A stretch of 64,000 nucleotides of DNA. Source: Candidatus Zixiibacteriota bacterium. Lineage in GTDB: Bacteria > Zixibacteria > MSB-5A5 > GN15 > FEB-12. Shown piece by piece: positions 34,355 to 43,167 of the stretch (its first letter is position 1; each line of letters begins with the position of its first letter). The stretch covers positions 1-64,000 of the forward strand of contig JACZWU010000009.1 in NCBI GenBank assembly GCA_022571985.1. Direction: 5' to 3'. A program made the translations under genes and the position numbers. Under the pieces are notes generated by a model. That model was not told where the DNA came from and searched no databases. It worked only from the letters and a program-made list of their open reading frames with translations.

Positions 34355-34375
34355 TCCGCCGCGGGCGGATTTTTT
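34355..34375 (+). terminator. Hairpin with T tract in the valS leader
   Basis: TCCGCC-GCG-GGCGGA is followed by TTTTTT, a compact intrinsic terminator only ~10 nt after the predicted start of transcription. Either valS is expressed by read-through or the hairpin has another role. The same TCCGCC...GGCGGATTTTT string occurs inside the coding region at 58504-58524. Confidence 0.65.
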
Positions 34376-34418
34376 CTGTTATGCCATATGATTTGATATT
34401 AAAATAATATGTACGTAT

Positions 34419-37091
34419 ATGAAAGATAATAACGACTCAAAAAAGACTGCCAAAGCCTACTCTCCGGCTGAGATCGAAGAGCGCATTTACAATAATTGGA
34501 TTGAAAAAGGCTATTTTCACGGCGATGAAAACTCCTCTAAAGAGCCTTATTCAATAGTAATCCCGCCGCCGAATGTCACCGACGTTCTGCATCTGGGTCA
34601 CGCCCTAAACGGCACCATTCAGGATATTCTAATTCGTCGCAAGCGCATGCAGGGCTTTGAAGCAGCCTGGATTCCCGGAGCCGACCATGCTGGAATTGCC
34701 ACTCAGGTCATAGTTGAGAAAAAATTAGTTTCAGAAGGCACTACCCGCCGGGAAATGGGACGGGAAAAATTTATAGAACGTACCTCGGAATGGGCCAGCA
34801 GCAATAAAGAGAAAATCTTAAATCAGCTCAAGAAATTGGGCTTCAGCTGCGACTGGGACAGAACCAGATTTACTCTGGATGACAAACTTTCCAAAGCCGT
34901 AGCAGATGTTTTCAAAGCGCTATACGAGAAAGGGCTGGTCTACCGCGGCAACAGAATTGTTAACTGGTGTCCGTCCTGCCAGACTTCGTTATCCGATGAC
35001 GAGGTCGAACACAAAGATAAAGATGGCAAACTCTGGTATATAAGATATAAGCTGCGCGGCTCTGATGAGTTTCTGACAATCGCCACCACCCGGCCCGAAA
35101 CAATGTTAGGCGATACGGCTCTGGCTGTTTCACCCAAAGACGAACGTTATGCCAAGTATGTCGGCAAGTCTGTTATACTGCCCATTCTCGAAAGGGAAAT
35201 TCCCATAGTCGCTGACAGCTATGTCGATAAAGATTTTGGCACAGGTGTTATCAAAGTAACCCCGGCACATGACCCCAACGATTTTGAAATCGGCAAAAGA
35301 CATGATCTCGAAGAGATAAATATTCTCAATACCGACGGCTCACTTAACGAAAATGCCGGCAAGTTCAAAGGTCTCGACCGTTTCGAGGCGCGGGATCAGC
35401 TTGTCGAAGAACTGACCAAAAAAGGTCATCTTGAGAAAATCGAAGATCACGCCCTTTCGGTTGGCACCTGTTACCGCTGCCATAAAATTGTCGAGCCGTA
35501 TCTTTCCGAACAGTGGTTCGTGAAAATGCGGGAACTGGCCGAACCTGCTACCGAAGCTGTTAAATCCGGGAAGATCCGCTTTCATCCTGAATACTGGTCA
35601 AAAACTTACCTGCACTGGATGGAAAATATCCGCGACTGGTGTATTTCCCGCCAGCTCTGGTGGGGACATCGTATTCCGGTCTGGTACGCCGAGGACGGCA
35701 CAATATTTATCTCAGTCGACAGACCGACCAAAGATGAATGCAAAGGCTACGACCCGAAAACTTTAGTGCAGGACGAAGACGTGCTGGACACCTGGTTTTC
35801 ATCCTGGCTCTGGCCTTTTTCTACTTTGAACTGGCCGGAAAAATCCAAAGAACTAAAGAAATTTTACCCCACCCGCGTTCTTTGCACCGCCTCGGAGATA
35901 ATCTTTTTGTGGGTGGCACGGATGGTCATGTCCGGCTATGAATTCATGGGCGAAGCCCCGTTTAGCGATGTTTACATTCACGGCACAGTCCGCGATGCAC
36001 ATGGCGTCAAAATGTCGAAGTCACTCGGCAACGGCATTGACCCGCTGGAAATGATTGCCAAATACGGTTCCGACGCTACCCGTATTTCGCTGATACTGGC
36101 CACGCCCGACGGACAGGACCCCTGGATTGGAAAAACCACTTTTGAATCGGGCCGGAATTTTGTGAATAAGCTTCATCAGGTCTCCCGTTTTGTAATGATG
36201 CGCTCCGAAGGCAAACAGGTAAACCTTGATTCTGTCAATGACGAAGATTTAGTTATATTCGATAAGTGGATTTTGTCCCGCTTGGAAAAAACAATCCGGG
36301 ACGTAGACAAGGCCTTTGACGAGTTCAGATTATCGGCCGCCTCGAAACATTTGTATAACTTTGTTTGGAACGACTACTGCTCCTGGTATATCGAGCTGAT
36401 AAAACCGGACTCCCCGGGCGAAGAAATTCGCGAAGGCTCTATAAGCGTGGCGGTCTACGTGCTTGATAAAATCCTCAAACTGCTGCATCCATTTATTCCG
36501 TTTGTAACCGAGAAAACATATCTGGAACTTGTTGGCGATGAAATCGGCGGCGAAGAGACCATCACCTTTGGTCCCTGGCCGACCAGCGATGGCCGCCACA
36601 TCGACGACAAACTCGAAAGCAGCCTGGAGCAGATTCAGGCGGTAGTCACGGCCGTGCGCTCTATGCGCTCTGAGCTTAACGTTCATCCGGGCAGGACTTC
36701 TGACCTTTATGTTAAAGTTGATGACCAATGGCTGGCTAAAATGTTAGAGCAGCATATTGATTATTTTCGCTCTCTGGCAAAAGTCAAAGAACTTCATGTC
36801 GGTACGAATATAAAAAAACCGCCGCTTTCGGCATCGGCTGTTATATCAGGCGCCGAGATATTTCTGCCGCTGGAAGGCTTGATTGATGTAGAGGTTGAAA
36901 AGAAACGACTTGAAAAAGAATTGACAAATCTCAAAAATCTGTTAGAGAAAGTTTCCAAGAAACTTGCCAACGCCGATTTCCTGGCCAATGCCCCCAAAGA
37001 AGTAATTGACCGCGAAAAACAGAAAAAAGAAGACTACACCGAGCGCATCGAAAAACTCAACAAGAACTTAGAACAAGTCCTGGGCTGGTAA
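34419..37091 (+). CDS. valS: Valyl-tRNA synthetase
   Basis: 890 aa class I synthetase. HIGH-type motif in PPPNVTDVLHLGHAL (~residues 50-64), a large editing domain (~200-345, with TTRPETMLGDTA), KMSKS in HGVKMSKSLGNG (~residue 530), anticodon-binding helices and a C-terminal coiled-coil arm (~820-890: VEVEKKRLEKELTNLKNLLE) typical of ValRS. The usual Gly after NVT is Asp here (NVTDVL), a minor oddity. It charges tRNA-Val and hydrolyses Thr-tRNA. The gene has its own strong promoter and an odd leader hairpin. The start ATG has only a weak ribosome site. Confidence 0.96.
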   Translation: MKDNNDSKKTAKAYSPAEIEERIYNNWIEKGYFHGDENSSKEPYSIVIPPPNVTDVLHLGHALNGTIQDILIRRKRMQGFEAAWIPGADHAGIATQVIVEKKLVSEGTTRREMGREKFIERTSEWASSNKEKILNQLKKLGFSCDWDRTRFTLDDKLSKAVADVFKALYEKGLVYRGNRIVNWCPSCQTSLSDDEVEHKDKDGKLWYIRYKLRGSDEFLTIATTRPETMLGDTALAVSPKDERYAKYVGKSVILPILEREIPIVADSYVDKDFGTGVIKVTPAHDPNDFEIGKRHDLEEINILNTDGSLNENAGKFKGLDRFEARDQLVEELTKKGHLEKIEDHALSVGTCYRCHKIVEPYLSEQWFVKMRELAEPATEAVKSGKIRFHPEYWSKTYLHWMENIRDWCISRQLWWGHRIPVWYAEDGTIFISVDRPTKDECKGYDPKTLVQDEDVLDTWFSSWLWPFSTLNWPEKSKELKKFYPTRVLCTASEIIFLWVARMVMSGYEFMGEAPFSDVYIHGTVRDAHGVKMSKSLGNGIDPLEMIAKYGSDATRISLILATPDGQDPWIGKTTFESGRNFVNKLHQVSRFVMMRSEGKQVNLDSVNDEDLVIFDKWILSRLEKTIRDVDKAFDEFRLSAASKHLYNFVWNDYCSWYIELIKPDSPGEEIREGSISVAVYVLDKILKLLHPFIPFVTEKTYLELVGDEIGGEETITFGPWPTSDGRHIDDKLESSLEQIQAVVTAVRSMRSELNVHPGRTSDLYVKVDDQWLAKMLEQHIDYFRSLAKVKELHVGTNIKKPPLSASAVISGAEIFLPLEGLIDVEVEKKRLEKELTNLKNLLEKVSKKLANADFLANAPKEVIDREKQKKEDYTERIEKLNKNLEQVLGW

Positions 37092-37110
37092 TTCCCCAAT
37101 AGTCGCCCCC

Positions 37111-37353
37111 CTTTCTGTCTTTCCAACGACCTCCTCTGTCTTTCCACCTCGTTGGTCCCGAGCGTAGTCTCGGGAGCGCAGGCTGGAATCCATCTTTGCT
37201 ATTTTGTCATCCCCTCCTTACTTGTCATCCCCGCTTTAGTCCCGTGTACTCACGGGGAGCAGTCGGGAATCCATCTTAATACAATAGTCACCCTGACTTT
37301 AGTCCCGAGTCTTGCCTCGGGAGCCTGCGCCAGTCCCGAACCGGGGTCGAAGG
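37111..37353. repeat. Cluster of nested palindromes after valS
   Basis: At least four units: a CTTTCCA...GCAGGCTGGAATCCATCTTT copy filled with TTGGTCCCGAGCGTAGTCTC (37141-37196); TCATCCCCGC filled with TTTAGTCCCGTGTACTCACG (37225-37277); and CACCCTGAC filled with TTTAGTCCCGAGTCTTGCCT up to GGGGTCGAAGGGTG (37287-37355). The inner module is the same in different outer arms. Confidence 0.8.
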
Positions 37354-37367
37354 GTGTACCGCTCATC

Positions 37368-37472
37368 AATGGGTTCGTTTTGTCATATTTTACTTTCCCG
37401 TTATCAGAATCTGTTGGCTTTTTGCTTTTAACGCAAATTCCCCCGGGAATAGTTATAGCCGCTTTATTTTAG
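37368..37472 (+). repeat. ~100-bp dispersed repeat, copy 1
   Basis: From AATGGGTTCGTTTTGTCATA to GCCGCTTTATTTT it matches 61340-61447 in inverted orientation and, over ~35 bases, 57964-58001. Read on its minus strand it is coding-like (KSKKPTDSDNGKVKYDKTNP). Confidence 0.7.
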
Positions 37473-37541
37473 GGCAGCGCAGTATTTTGCAGTGATTCAT
37501 GAGTTAATTCGCGGTGGGGTTCTACCGCCCACTAATATTCA

Positions 37542-38432
37542 CTACGGACAAGCCGGCGGCACCGGCCCACCCCTGAAAATAACATCAACCAAGTATGTTA
37601 AATCTAATATGTTTCCCGCATTGCCATCACCATTAACATCGCTTTCAACAGGACATCCTCCTGGACAGCCACTACCAACGATGCGGAAAATGATGTCAAC
37701 TAAACATGTCAAATCAAGAATATTAGCGTCGTCACCATCACCGTTCAGGTCACCTCTGGTGCCTATGCAACAACAAGCATCGCCAACACCGTTGCTGTCT
37801 GCATCTGCTTGAGAAGGATTAAAGTCAATGGGGCAATTGTCACAGGCATCAGAAACTCCGTCGTCGTCGAAATCGAAAACATAACCAGGGCAATTATTTA
37901 TAACTATCGTATCTCCTGCTTCTGAACAAATTAAAGCTGCCTGCTCAGATATATACCAACCAGGAACTATAATTATGCTCGAAGTATCTGAAACATACCC
38001 TCGGTCTGGATTACAATCGCAAATATCCTTATTTCCGGTAAACCACGAGCCAGCTAAAACACCGCTGAGATTTACGAAAGCCCAGCCAAAATCATATTGC
38101 ATTTCACACCAATATGCGAAATATCCATCATTCGAAGAATTTTTAAGAGCATATCCCTTAGCTACGTAATTCCCATTATCGTTCTGAGTGAGTACAAAAC
38201 CAGCTCTACCGGCTGGATGATTAACCGTATAGTCAGAGAATTCAGAGAAAGATGACCAGCAGATAAATTGTGAATCTGGCCATTGGTCGACAATATATTC
38301 ATGGGAAGCTACCCAAGCTGAATATATCAAGTTGGAATCAGTTACTACTGTTTGAGCTCTTAGAGAAAAATTAAATAGCAAACAACCCACTATTAGAAAA
38401 TTGATGAAAAACACTCGTTTTGCGACAGTCAT
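37542..38432 (-). CDS. Secreted protein with thrombospondin type 3-like calcium repeat and dockerin-like tail
   Basis: 296 aa. Signal peptide (MTVAKRVFFINFLIVGCLLF...SLRA), a unique ~165-aa Trp/Tyr-rich domain (residues ~28-195), then a thrombospondin type 3-like repeat (DFDDDGVSDACDNCPIDFNP, QADADSNGVGDACC), then the paired dockerin-like motif (GDLNGDGDDANILDLTCLVD; SDVNGDGNAGNILDLTYLVD) and the end GPVPPACP. The first FRGG position reads FRIVGSG, a small irregularity. The same thrombospondin-dockerin layout is in the next gene, so the two C-terminal halves are paralogous while the N-terminal domains differ. Function unknown; extracellular. Confidence 0.78.
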   Translation of the reverse strand: MTVAKRVFFINFLIVGCLLFNFSLRAQTVVTDSNLIYSAWVASHEYIVDQWPDSQFICWSSFSEFSDYTVNHPAGRAGFVLTQNDNGNYVAKGYALKNSSNDGYFAYWCEMQYDFGWAFVNLSGVLAGSWFTGNKDICDCNPDRGYVSDTSSIIIVPGWYISEQAALICSEAGDTIVINNCPGYVFDFDDDGVSDACDNCPIDFNPSQADADSNGVGDACCCIGTRGDLNGDGDDANILDLTCLVDIIFRIVGSGCPGGCPVESDVNGDGNAGNILDLTYLVDVIFRGGPVPPACP

Positions 38433-38726
38433 AAGCCCTCAAGAATTTAAAATCGTATCCCCGCTATCGGTATAAATGTATGAATTTAGTCTATTTTTGT
38501 CAAGGGAATAAGCCGATCCCTTTGACCCTTCGACAAGCTCAGGGTGACTGTTGTTTGAATTGACCCTTCGACAACAGGGTGACTGATAATTGGATTGCCC
38601 AGCAAATCAAAAAGCGGCAGATGGGGACATCTGCCGCCCACTGGAATGGGGACACGCCATAGGCGGCCGCGTACTGCAAATGAGGGGCAGACGAGGACCA
38701 GTCTTGCGCTGGTCGCCCACGGAACT
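38433..38726. repeat. Repeat-filled spacer: CTTCGAC and CATCTGCC families
   Basis: GACCCTTCGACAAGCTCAGG (38520-38539) and GACCCTTCGACAACAGGGTG (38563-38582) are CTTCGAC-type units. From 38610, GCGGCAGATGGGGACATCTG and CCGCCCA, then GGGGACACGCCATAGGCGGC, are copies of the CATCTGCCCC family, the first forming its own hairpin. The second part reaches the 3' end of the next gene. Confidence 0.65.
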
Positions 38727-40001
38727 TTACAGACACAGTCCGGGAGGGAAACCGCCGCGAAAAATAGCATCTATTAAGTAAGTCAAATCGAGTATGTTTG
38801 CGGAATTCCCGTCGAGGTTTAAATCTGCTTCTACAGGACAGTTTATAATTTCTCCGCCGCGAAAGATTCGATCAATAAGATATGTCAGGTCGAGGACATC
38901 AGCATCTTTTCCATCTCCATTGATGTCACCGCGGTTACCTATACAACAGCAAGCATCCCCAACGCCGTCACCATCGGCATCTGCCTGAGAGGGGTTGGGT
39001 CTGTCGGGGCAGTTGTCCGGGCTGTCCAGAGCAAACCCTGAAGGCTGCGTGCAGGATATTATGGTAGAGTCGGTTAATCCGAAGCCGTCACCGTCAGTAT
39101 CAATGTACCAGACTGTGGTCGGATTGATTCTCGAGTCACTGTCGTCGCAATCGCTGCTGTCTAAAACATAGCCCGATGGCTGCAGACACTCAAGCGTAGT
39201 ATTGGCAGGGTCTCCGTAGCCATCACCGTCGACATCCGCATACCATTTTGTCGGCGGAATTATGGCCGTGTCGGCCGTGTCACAATCGACAACCCCGGGA
39301 AAACCGCGAGCATATAGAACTGTTCTACCGGGAAAGCTGAAGTCGCCAATTGAAATAGTGTCCAAGTCAACTAACCCAATGGCTGTGTTCCAGAAGTTAT
39401 ACGAAACGCACGGCGTAGGAAAGTTATCTGTAAGCAAACTGGGATTAACAGCTGATTCAAATGTATTCGATATAAAGAAACCTGCAAAGAACGGTCCGTT
39501 TACTACGACTGCCGTGTCCAGGGAAACCCAGATATCATATACACCAGCTGCGGGAACAGTAAAATTATGAACAGAAGAAGTAGCTACTGCTGTTCCGGGT
39601 GTTGGGCAGCTGGGATTTGATGAATCTACTTCGGTAACATAAACTGTAACTTCTAAAGGTGTAGCGGAATCAAAGGCCATGGGCATATTTATTTCTGTAA
39701 CTGTGAATGGATAGGCAAAATCGCAGCTTGCGTCCGGGTCAAGATAGGAGAGATACGATTCGTTTCCGATAATCCAACCGTCAATTCGAAATTTTATACC
39801 AGCGTCATGTCTGACAATGCAAGTATCTGCAGAAGACAGGGCATATCCAGCTTGTAATTTGCCAGCAGGAATATCGCTTACTCTATGCAGAACAGGCAGT
39901 TTTTTGGTCTCAGCAGCAATTGTTGACTGGACAACTACAAATAGAGGCAATACAGCCGCTATGAGAAAAAAGATGAAGAACAATCGTTTTGTGATAGCCA
40001 T
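38727..40001 (-). CDS. Secreted protein with calcium repeats and dockerin-like tail
   Basis: 424 aa. Signal peptide (to about residue 29), a beta-rich N-terminal domain (~35-235) with Cys pairs, then repeats of the metal-binding type WYADVDGDGYGD and WYIDTDGDGFGL alternating with DCDDSDSRINP (a bacterial DxDxDGxG/MopE-like pattern), a thrombospondin type 3-like NCPDRPNPSQADADGDGVGD, and the paired dockerin-like motif ending GFPPGLCL. The D-rich repeats should bind Ca2+ and form a rigid stalk that projects the N-terminal domain. It is followed by a paralogous gene on the same strand. No catalytic motif is visible. Confidence 0.78.
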   Translation of the reverse strand: MAITKRLFFIFFLIAAVLPLFVVVQSTIAAETKKLPVLHRVSDIPAGKLQAGYALSSADTCIVRHDAGIKFRIDGWIIGNESYLSYLDPDASCDFAYPFTVTEINMPMAFDSATPLEVTVYVTEVDSSNPSCPTPGTAVATSSVHNFTVPAAGVYDIWVSLDTAVVVNGPFFAGFFISNTFESAVNPSLLTDNFPTPCVSYNFWNTAIGLVDLDTISIGDFSFPGRTVLYARGFPGVVDCDTADTAIIPPTKWYADVDGDGYGDPANTTLECLQPSGYVLDSSDCDDSDSRINPTTVWYIDTDGDGFGLTDSTIISCTQPSGFALDSPDNCPDRPNPSQADADGDGVGDACCCIGNRGDINGDGKDADVLDLTYLIDRIFRGGEIINCPVEADLNLDGNSANILDLTYLIDAIFRGGFPPGLCL

Positions 40002-40119
40002 AAATCCTCGAACATTTTAAGTCTTGCCCTCACCTAAGCAATAAACGTACCTAAATTACTGTTTTTTGTCAATTTATATAGATTAGCAGTAATTTAGAGT
40101 ACTAATTTGGCTTTAATCC

Positions 40120-42921
40120 TTAACATGGCGGCGGTGGGCCACCTCTGAAGATAAAGTCTACCATAAACGTCAGATCTAAAATATTAACATTGCCGTCATT
40201 AGTCAGGTCGGCAAGATTTAAATCGACTGGAGCCAAACCACCCCGGAACATGAAGTCCACCAGATAGGTCAGGTCAAGAATGTTAATGGGACCAGCCAGC
40301 CCGTCTATATCACCACAACCCGGGCTTGATGGAAGCAGACTAAAGACATTCAAGGGACTATACTCAGTTTCAGAGGTAGGTCTTATTCTCCAATAAAAGG
40401 TAGTGGTGTCAGAAATCAAAAGAGCCTCTGCAGGCTGAAACGATGAGGTTGCGATAGTTGTATCGATTATTACCGAAGCGAAAGCCAGATCGGTTGCAAG
40501 CTGAAAATCAACACTTGATTTGTTCGGCCAGACGAATAACGGCGGATTAATATAGATGAAGCTGCCTGATTTAGGCGCGTAGCCCGAGTTGCCGGAAAAA
40601 TTGACATTAAATTCATATCCCCCGGCAGACATATTCGCATCTTTGGCCAGCCGGTAGAGTTTGCCATTAACGGTAAACTCAGCTGTAAATGGTGTATTGA
40701 TTGGTTGAGTCGGGTCGGGCTTGACTGACAAAATATAATTGCCGCTTTCGCTGACACTCATGCTGGCGTAGTCATCAAGAATATCGTTTTGATTTAAGTT
40801 CCGGCGATAGTAGCTGCCGGTTGGTATGGTGCTGCTGACTCTGTTTAAGACTTTATTACTTGGAGATATCAGTTCCAATTGAGCATTGTCTTCTCCTTGT
40901 ATTGTAATCGAAGAAGCAGAAAATCCGGCCGGATTACTCTGATTTTCGTAGTAAAAAATTGACGACCCCTTTGTGATGGTATATGAAATTACAGCAATAT
41001 CAACGTCCCCATCAATATCGAAATCAGCGCAAATCAATCGAGACGGATCAAATTTAGGTACATTAAAACGAAGTTCGTTTGTAAAGTTTCCATTACCATC
41101 GCCGTAGATAAGTGCCAAATATTTATGGGCGCTGTTTAAATAAGCGATATCCAGCAAGCCGTCGCCGTTAAAGTCTGCCGGCATATTGGCAGCTATTTGG
41201 CCAAGCACCGTACGAACTATCCTTTGCTCAAAAGTACCGTCGCCATTACCGAGATAAACTACCAATTCGCTGCTGGTGTCTCCTACTGACGGTGTGGCGA
41301 TGCACAGGTCATAAATGCCGTCGCCGTTAAAATCAGAACCTTGATTGGTTACTTCAATATTTACAGAACCAAACATTTGCGAATAAGTAGCTTGCAGTGA
41401 AAGATTACCTGCACCATCGCCGAGATAAATTTTCAGACCCGTTCTAACACCAATTGCCATATCGTCGTATCCGTCATTGTTGAAATCTGATGAAGATAGA
41501 GTCATGATTGAATCTCCAACATCTGTTTTGCTCAAAAAAGTGTATTCAGATGTAGCTGACCCAGAAAACAGATATAGTGTATCATACCCACCAATCGCAT
41601 AGTCGAGGAACTCATCGTTATTGAATATACCAAGTGCAGCTACGGGAGCCCAGTGTATTGGCAAAGAAGAAAATATTGGCGTTTGAAAATCGTTTTGACC
41701 ATCTCCCAAAAGAACAGAGATTTTATTAGGTCCACTTGAAGATTGAAATGATATGACGTCTAAAAAGCTGTCATCGTTTAAGTATCCGACTTCCAGCCCA
41801 CGAAGCGGATAATTTGGATCTTCATATATGTAAGCTTCTTGAAAAATTCCGTTTCCAACATTATCATACAGAGAAAGAGGTGAAGTATATAAGTATGCCA
41901 GTCCTGATGAAACTATTTCAGGTTCCAGATCGTTATCAAAATTGCCATATCCAACAGCTGTAGGCAAATTGAATCCGGGGCTTTCTGTCACTTGCAAATC
42001 TATCAAATAGTTTGCGCTGGCGACTACCTGAATTATCACTTCTTCTGTTGTACAACTGCCCACAGAGTCACAAGCAGATATTACCACGCGCCAAACGCCA
42101 ATATCGTTGCTTGTGCTATTCCAAGAGAAGTCATAGAGACCCGTGCCTGAATTATAACCAAATATAGGGACGTTGGCAGGCAAACTAGACCCATCATCGA
42201 ATTTCGAAAAAGATTCCAGGCTCGCGGAGACTGGAAATCCCTCAGGTGAGGACGCACCCAGATCAAAAATGAAGTTCGTACCACCTACGTCACTTGTATT
42301 TGATAAATATGTAACATTAACTTCGGGAGCGGCAAATCCCTCCACTACAATTATTTCCTCCGCTGCATACTGGGGAGTAATGGCATTCTGTCCCGGTAGA
42401 ATGAACCAGAAAGGATTTCCAGGGGGGAACCAGGCACTATCGATTTTCATTTTTCCCGTGCTAAGTCCAGTCATATATATTTGCATGATTGCAGAATTCC
42501 CTTCAATTAGTTCATTGCCAACTATGTTGTAGGCAGCCAAAAGTAAACTATCAGGAGGAATACCATTTGAATCTTTTGGGATAACCCACCTCACCTGCAA
42601 CACCGAGGGATCTGACATCCGATTGACGAAGACTACCGAATCAAAAACGGCAAAACCAGAATCAATTGATGTCAGCACAAATCCAAGATTGTAGTACGGA
42701 ACAGGTTCATCATTTACAATAGTCAATGTGATAGGAAGAGACCTTCCCACAATCAGCGAATCACATTCAATTCTGACTGTATCCGGAATGCCCGGGTCCT
42801 GAGCTTGTGTCAAGAGCGGAACAGAAAATAAGAAAATCGTGACGAAAAGAAGACAAGACCAGAATTTTGACGATTTGTAAAATCCTTGTTGAACTTCTTC
42901 TAAAAACAGATGCCGAAACAT
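40120..42921 (-). CDS. Large secreted VCBS/FG-GAP-like repeat protein with dockerin-like tail
   Basis: 933 aa. After an N-terminal signal/anchor (LLFVTIFLFSVPLLTQAQDP, residues ~23-42) come an Ig-like region (~45-310), a VCBS/FG-GAP propeller with repeats such as FNNDGYDDMAIGV, FNGDGIYDLCIATP, FNGDGLLDIAYLN and FDIDGDVDIAVIS (~310-640), a further beta domain (~650-860) and the dockerin-like pair; here the first half reads GDIDGLAGPINILDLTYLVD and the protein ends GPPPPC. The signal peptide follows ~20 extra residues that include a charged stretch; the start may be internal. Likely surface exposed; ligand unknown. Confidence 0.8.
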   Translation of the reverse strand: MFRHLFLEEVQQGFYKSSKFWSCLLFVTIFLFSVPLLTQAQDPGIPDTVRIECDSLIVGRSLPITLTIVNDEPVPYYNLGFVLTSIDSGFAVFDSVVFVNRMSDPSVLQVRWVIPKDSNGIPPDSLLLAAYNIVGNELIEGNSAIMQIYMTGLSTGKMKIDSAWFPPGNPFWFILPGQNAITPQYAAEEIIVVEGFAAPEVNVTYLSNTSDVGGTNFIFDLGASSPEGFPVSASLESFSKFDDGSSLPANVPIFGYNSGTGLYDFSWNSTSNDIGVWRVVISACDSVGSCTTEEVIIQVVASANYLIDLQVTESPGFNLPTAVGYGNFDNDLEPEIVSSGLAYLYTSPLSLYDNVGNGIFQEAYIYEDPNYPLRGLEVGYLNDDSFLDVISFQSSSGPNKISVLLGDGQNDFQTPIFSSLPIHWAPVAALGIFNNDEFLDYAIGGYDTLYLFSGSATSEYTFLSKTDVGDSIMTLSSSDFNNDGYDDMAIGVRTGLKIYLGDGAGNLSLQATYSQMFGSVNIEVTNQGSDFNGDGIYDLCIATPSVGDTSSELVVYLGNGDGTFEQRIVRTVLGQIAANMPADFNGDGLLDIAYLNSAHKYLALIYGDGNGNFTNELRFNVPKFDPSRLICADFDIDGDVDIAVISYTITKGSSIFYYENQSNPAGFSASSITIQGEDNAQLELISPSNKVLNRVSSTIPTGSYYRRNLNQNDILDDYASMSVSESGNYILSVKPDPTQPINTPFTAEFTVNGKLYRLAKDANMSAGGYEFNVNFSGNSGYAPKSGSFIYINPPLFVWPNKSSVDFQLATDLAFASVIIDTTIATSSFQPAEALLISDTTTFYWRIRPTSETEYSPLNVFSLLPSSPGCGDIDGLAGPINILDLTYLVDFMFRGGLAPVDLNLADLTNDGNVNILDLTFMVDFIFRGGPPPPC

Positions 42922-43167
42922 GACTTAACCCTCCGAAAATTGATTTGGACTAAGCAATCAATTATATGATACCAAATAGACGAATTATGTCAATAATTTG
43001 TTTAGTTCTCATAAATAAGAATGTCTCTTGATGCATTCCATTTAGCCCCTGCACTAGTTTTCTGACCATTACAACCTATTGCTACCCAATAACTTCAAGT
43101 ATGCACTGATAAAAGTTGGCGATGCTAAAGCTGTTGAAGAGTAGCTGCTGGGCAGAAACGATACCGG

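Noticed and set aside
6160-42921. Classical cellulosome components
   Set aside because: No cohesin, cellulase or glycoside hydrolase accompanies the dockerin-like tails, and the tails share a terminal Cys that classical dockerins do not need.
6160-42921. Type IX secretion C-terminal domains on the exported proteins
   Set aside because: The protein ends are dockerin-like pairs with FRGG, not the beta-sandwich CTD with its terminal Lys-rich strand.
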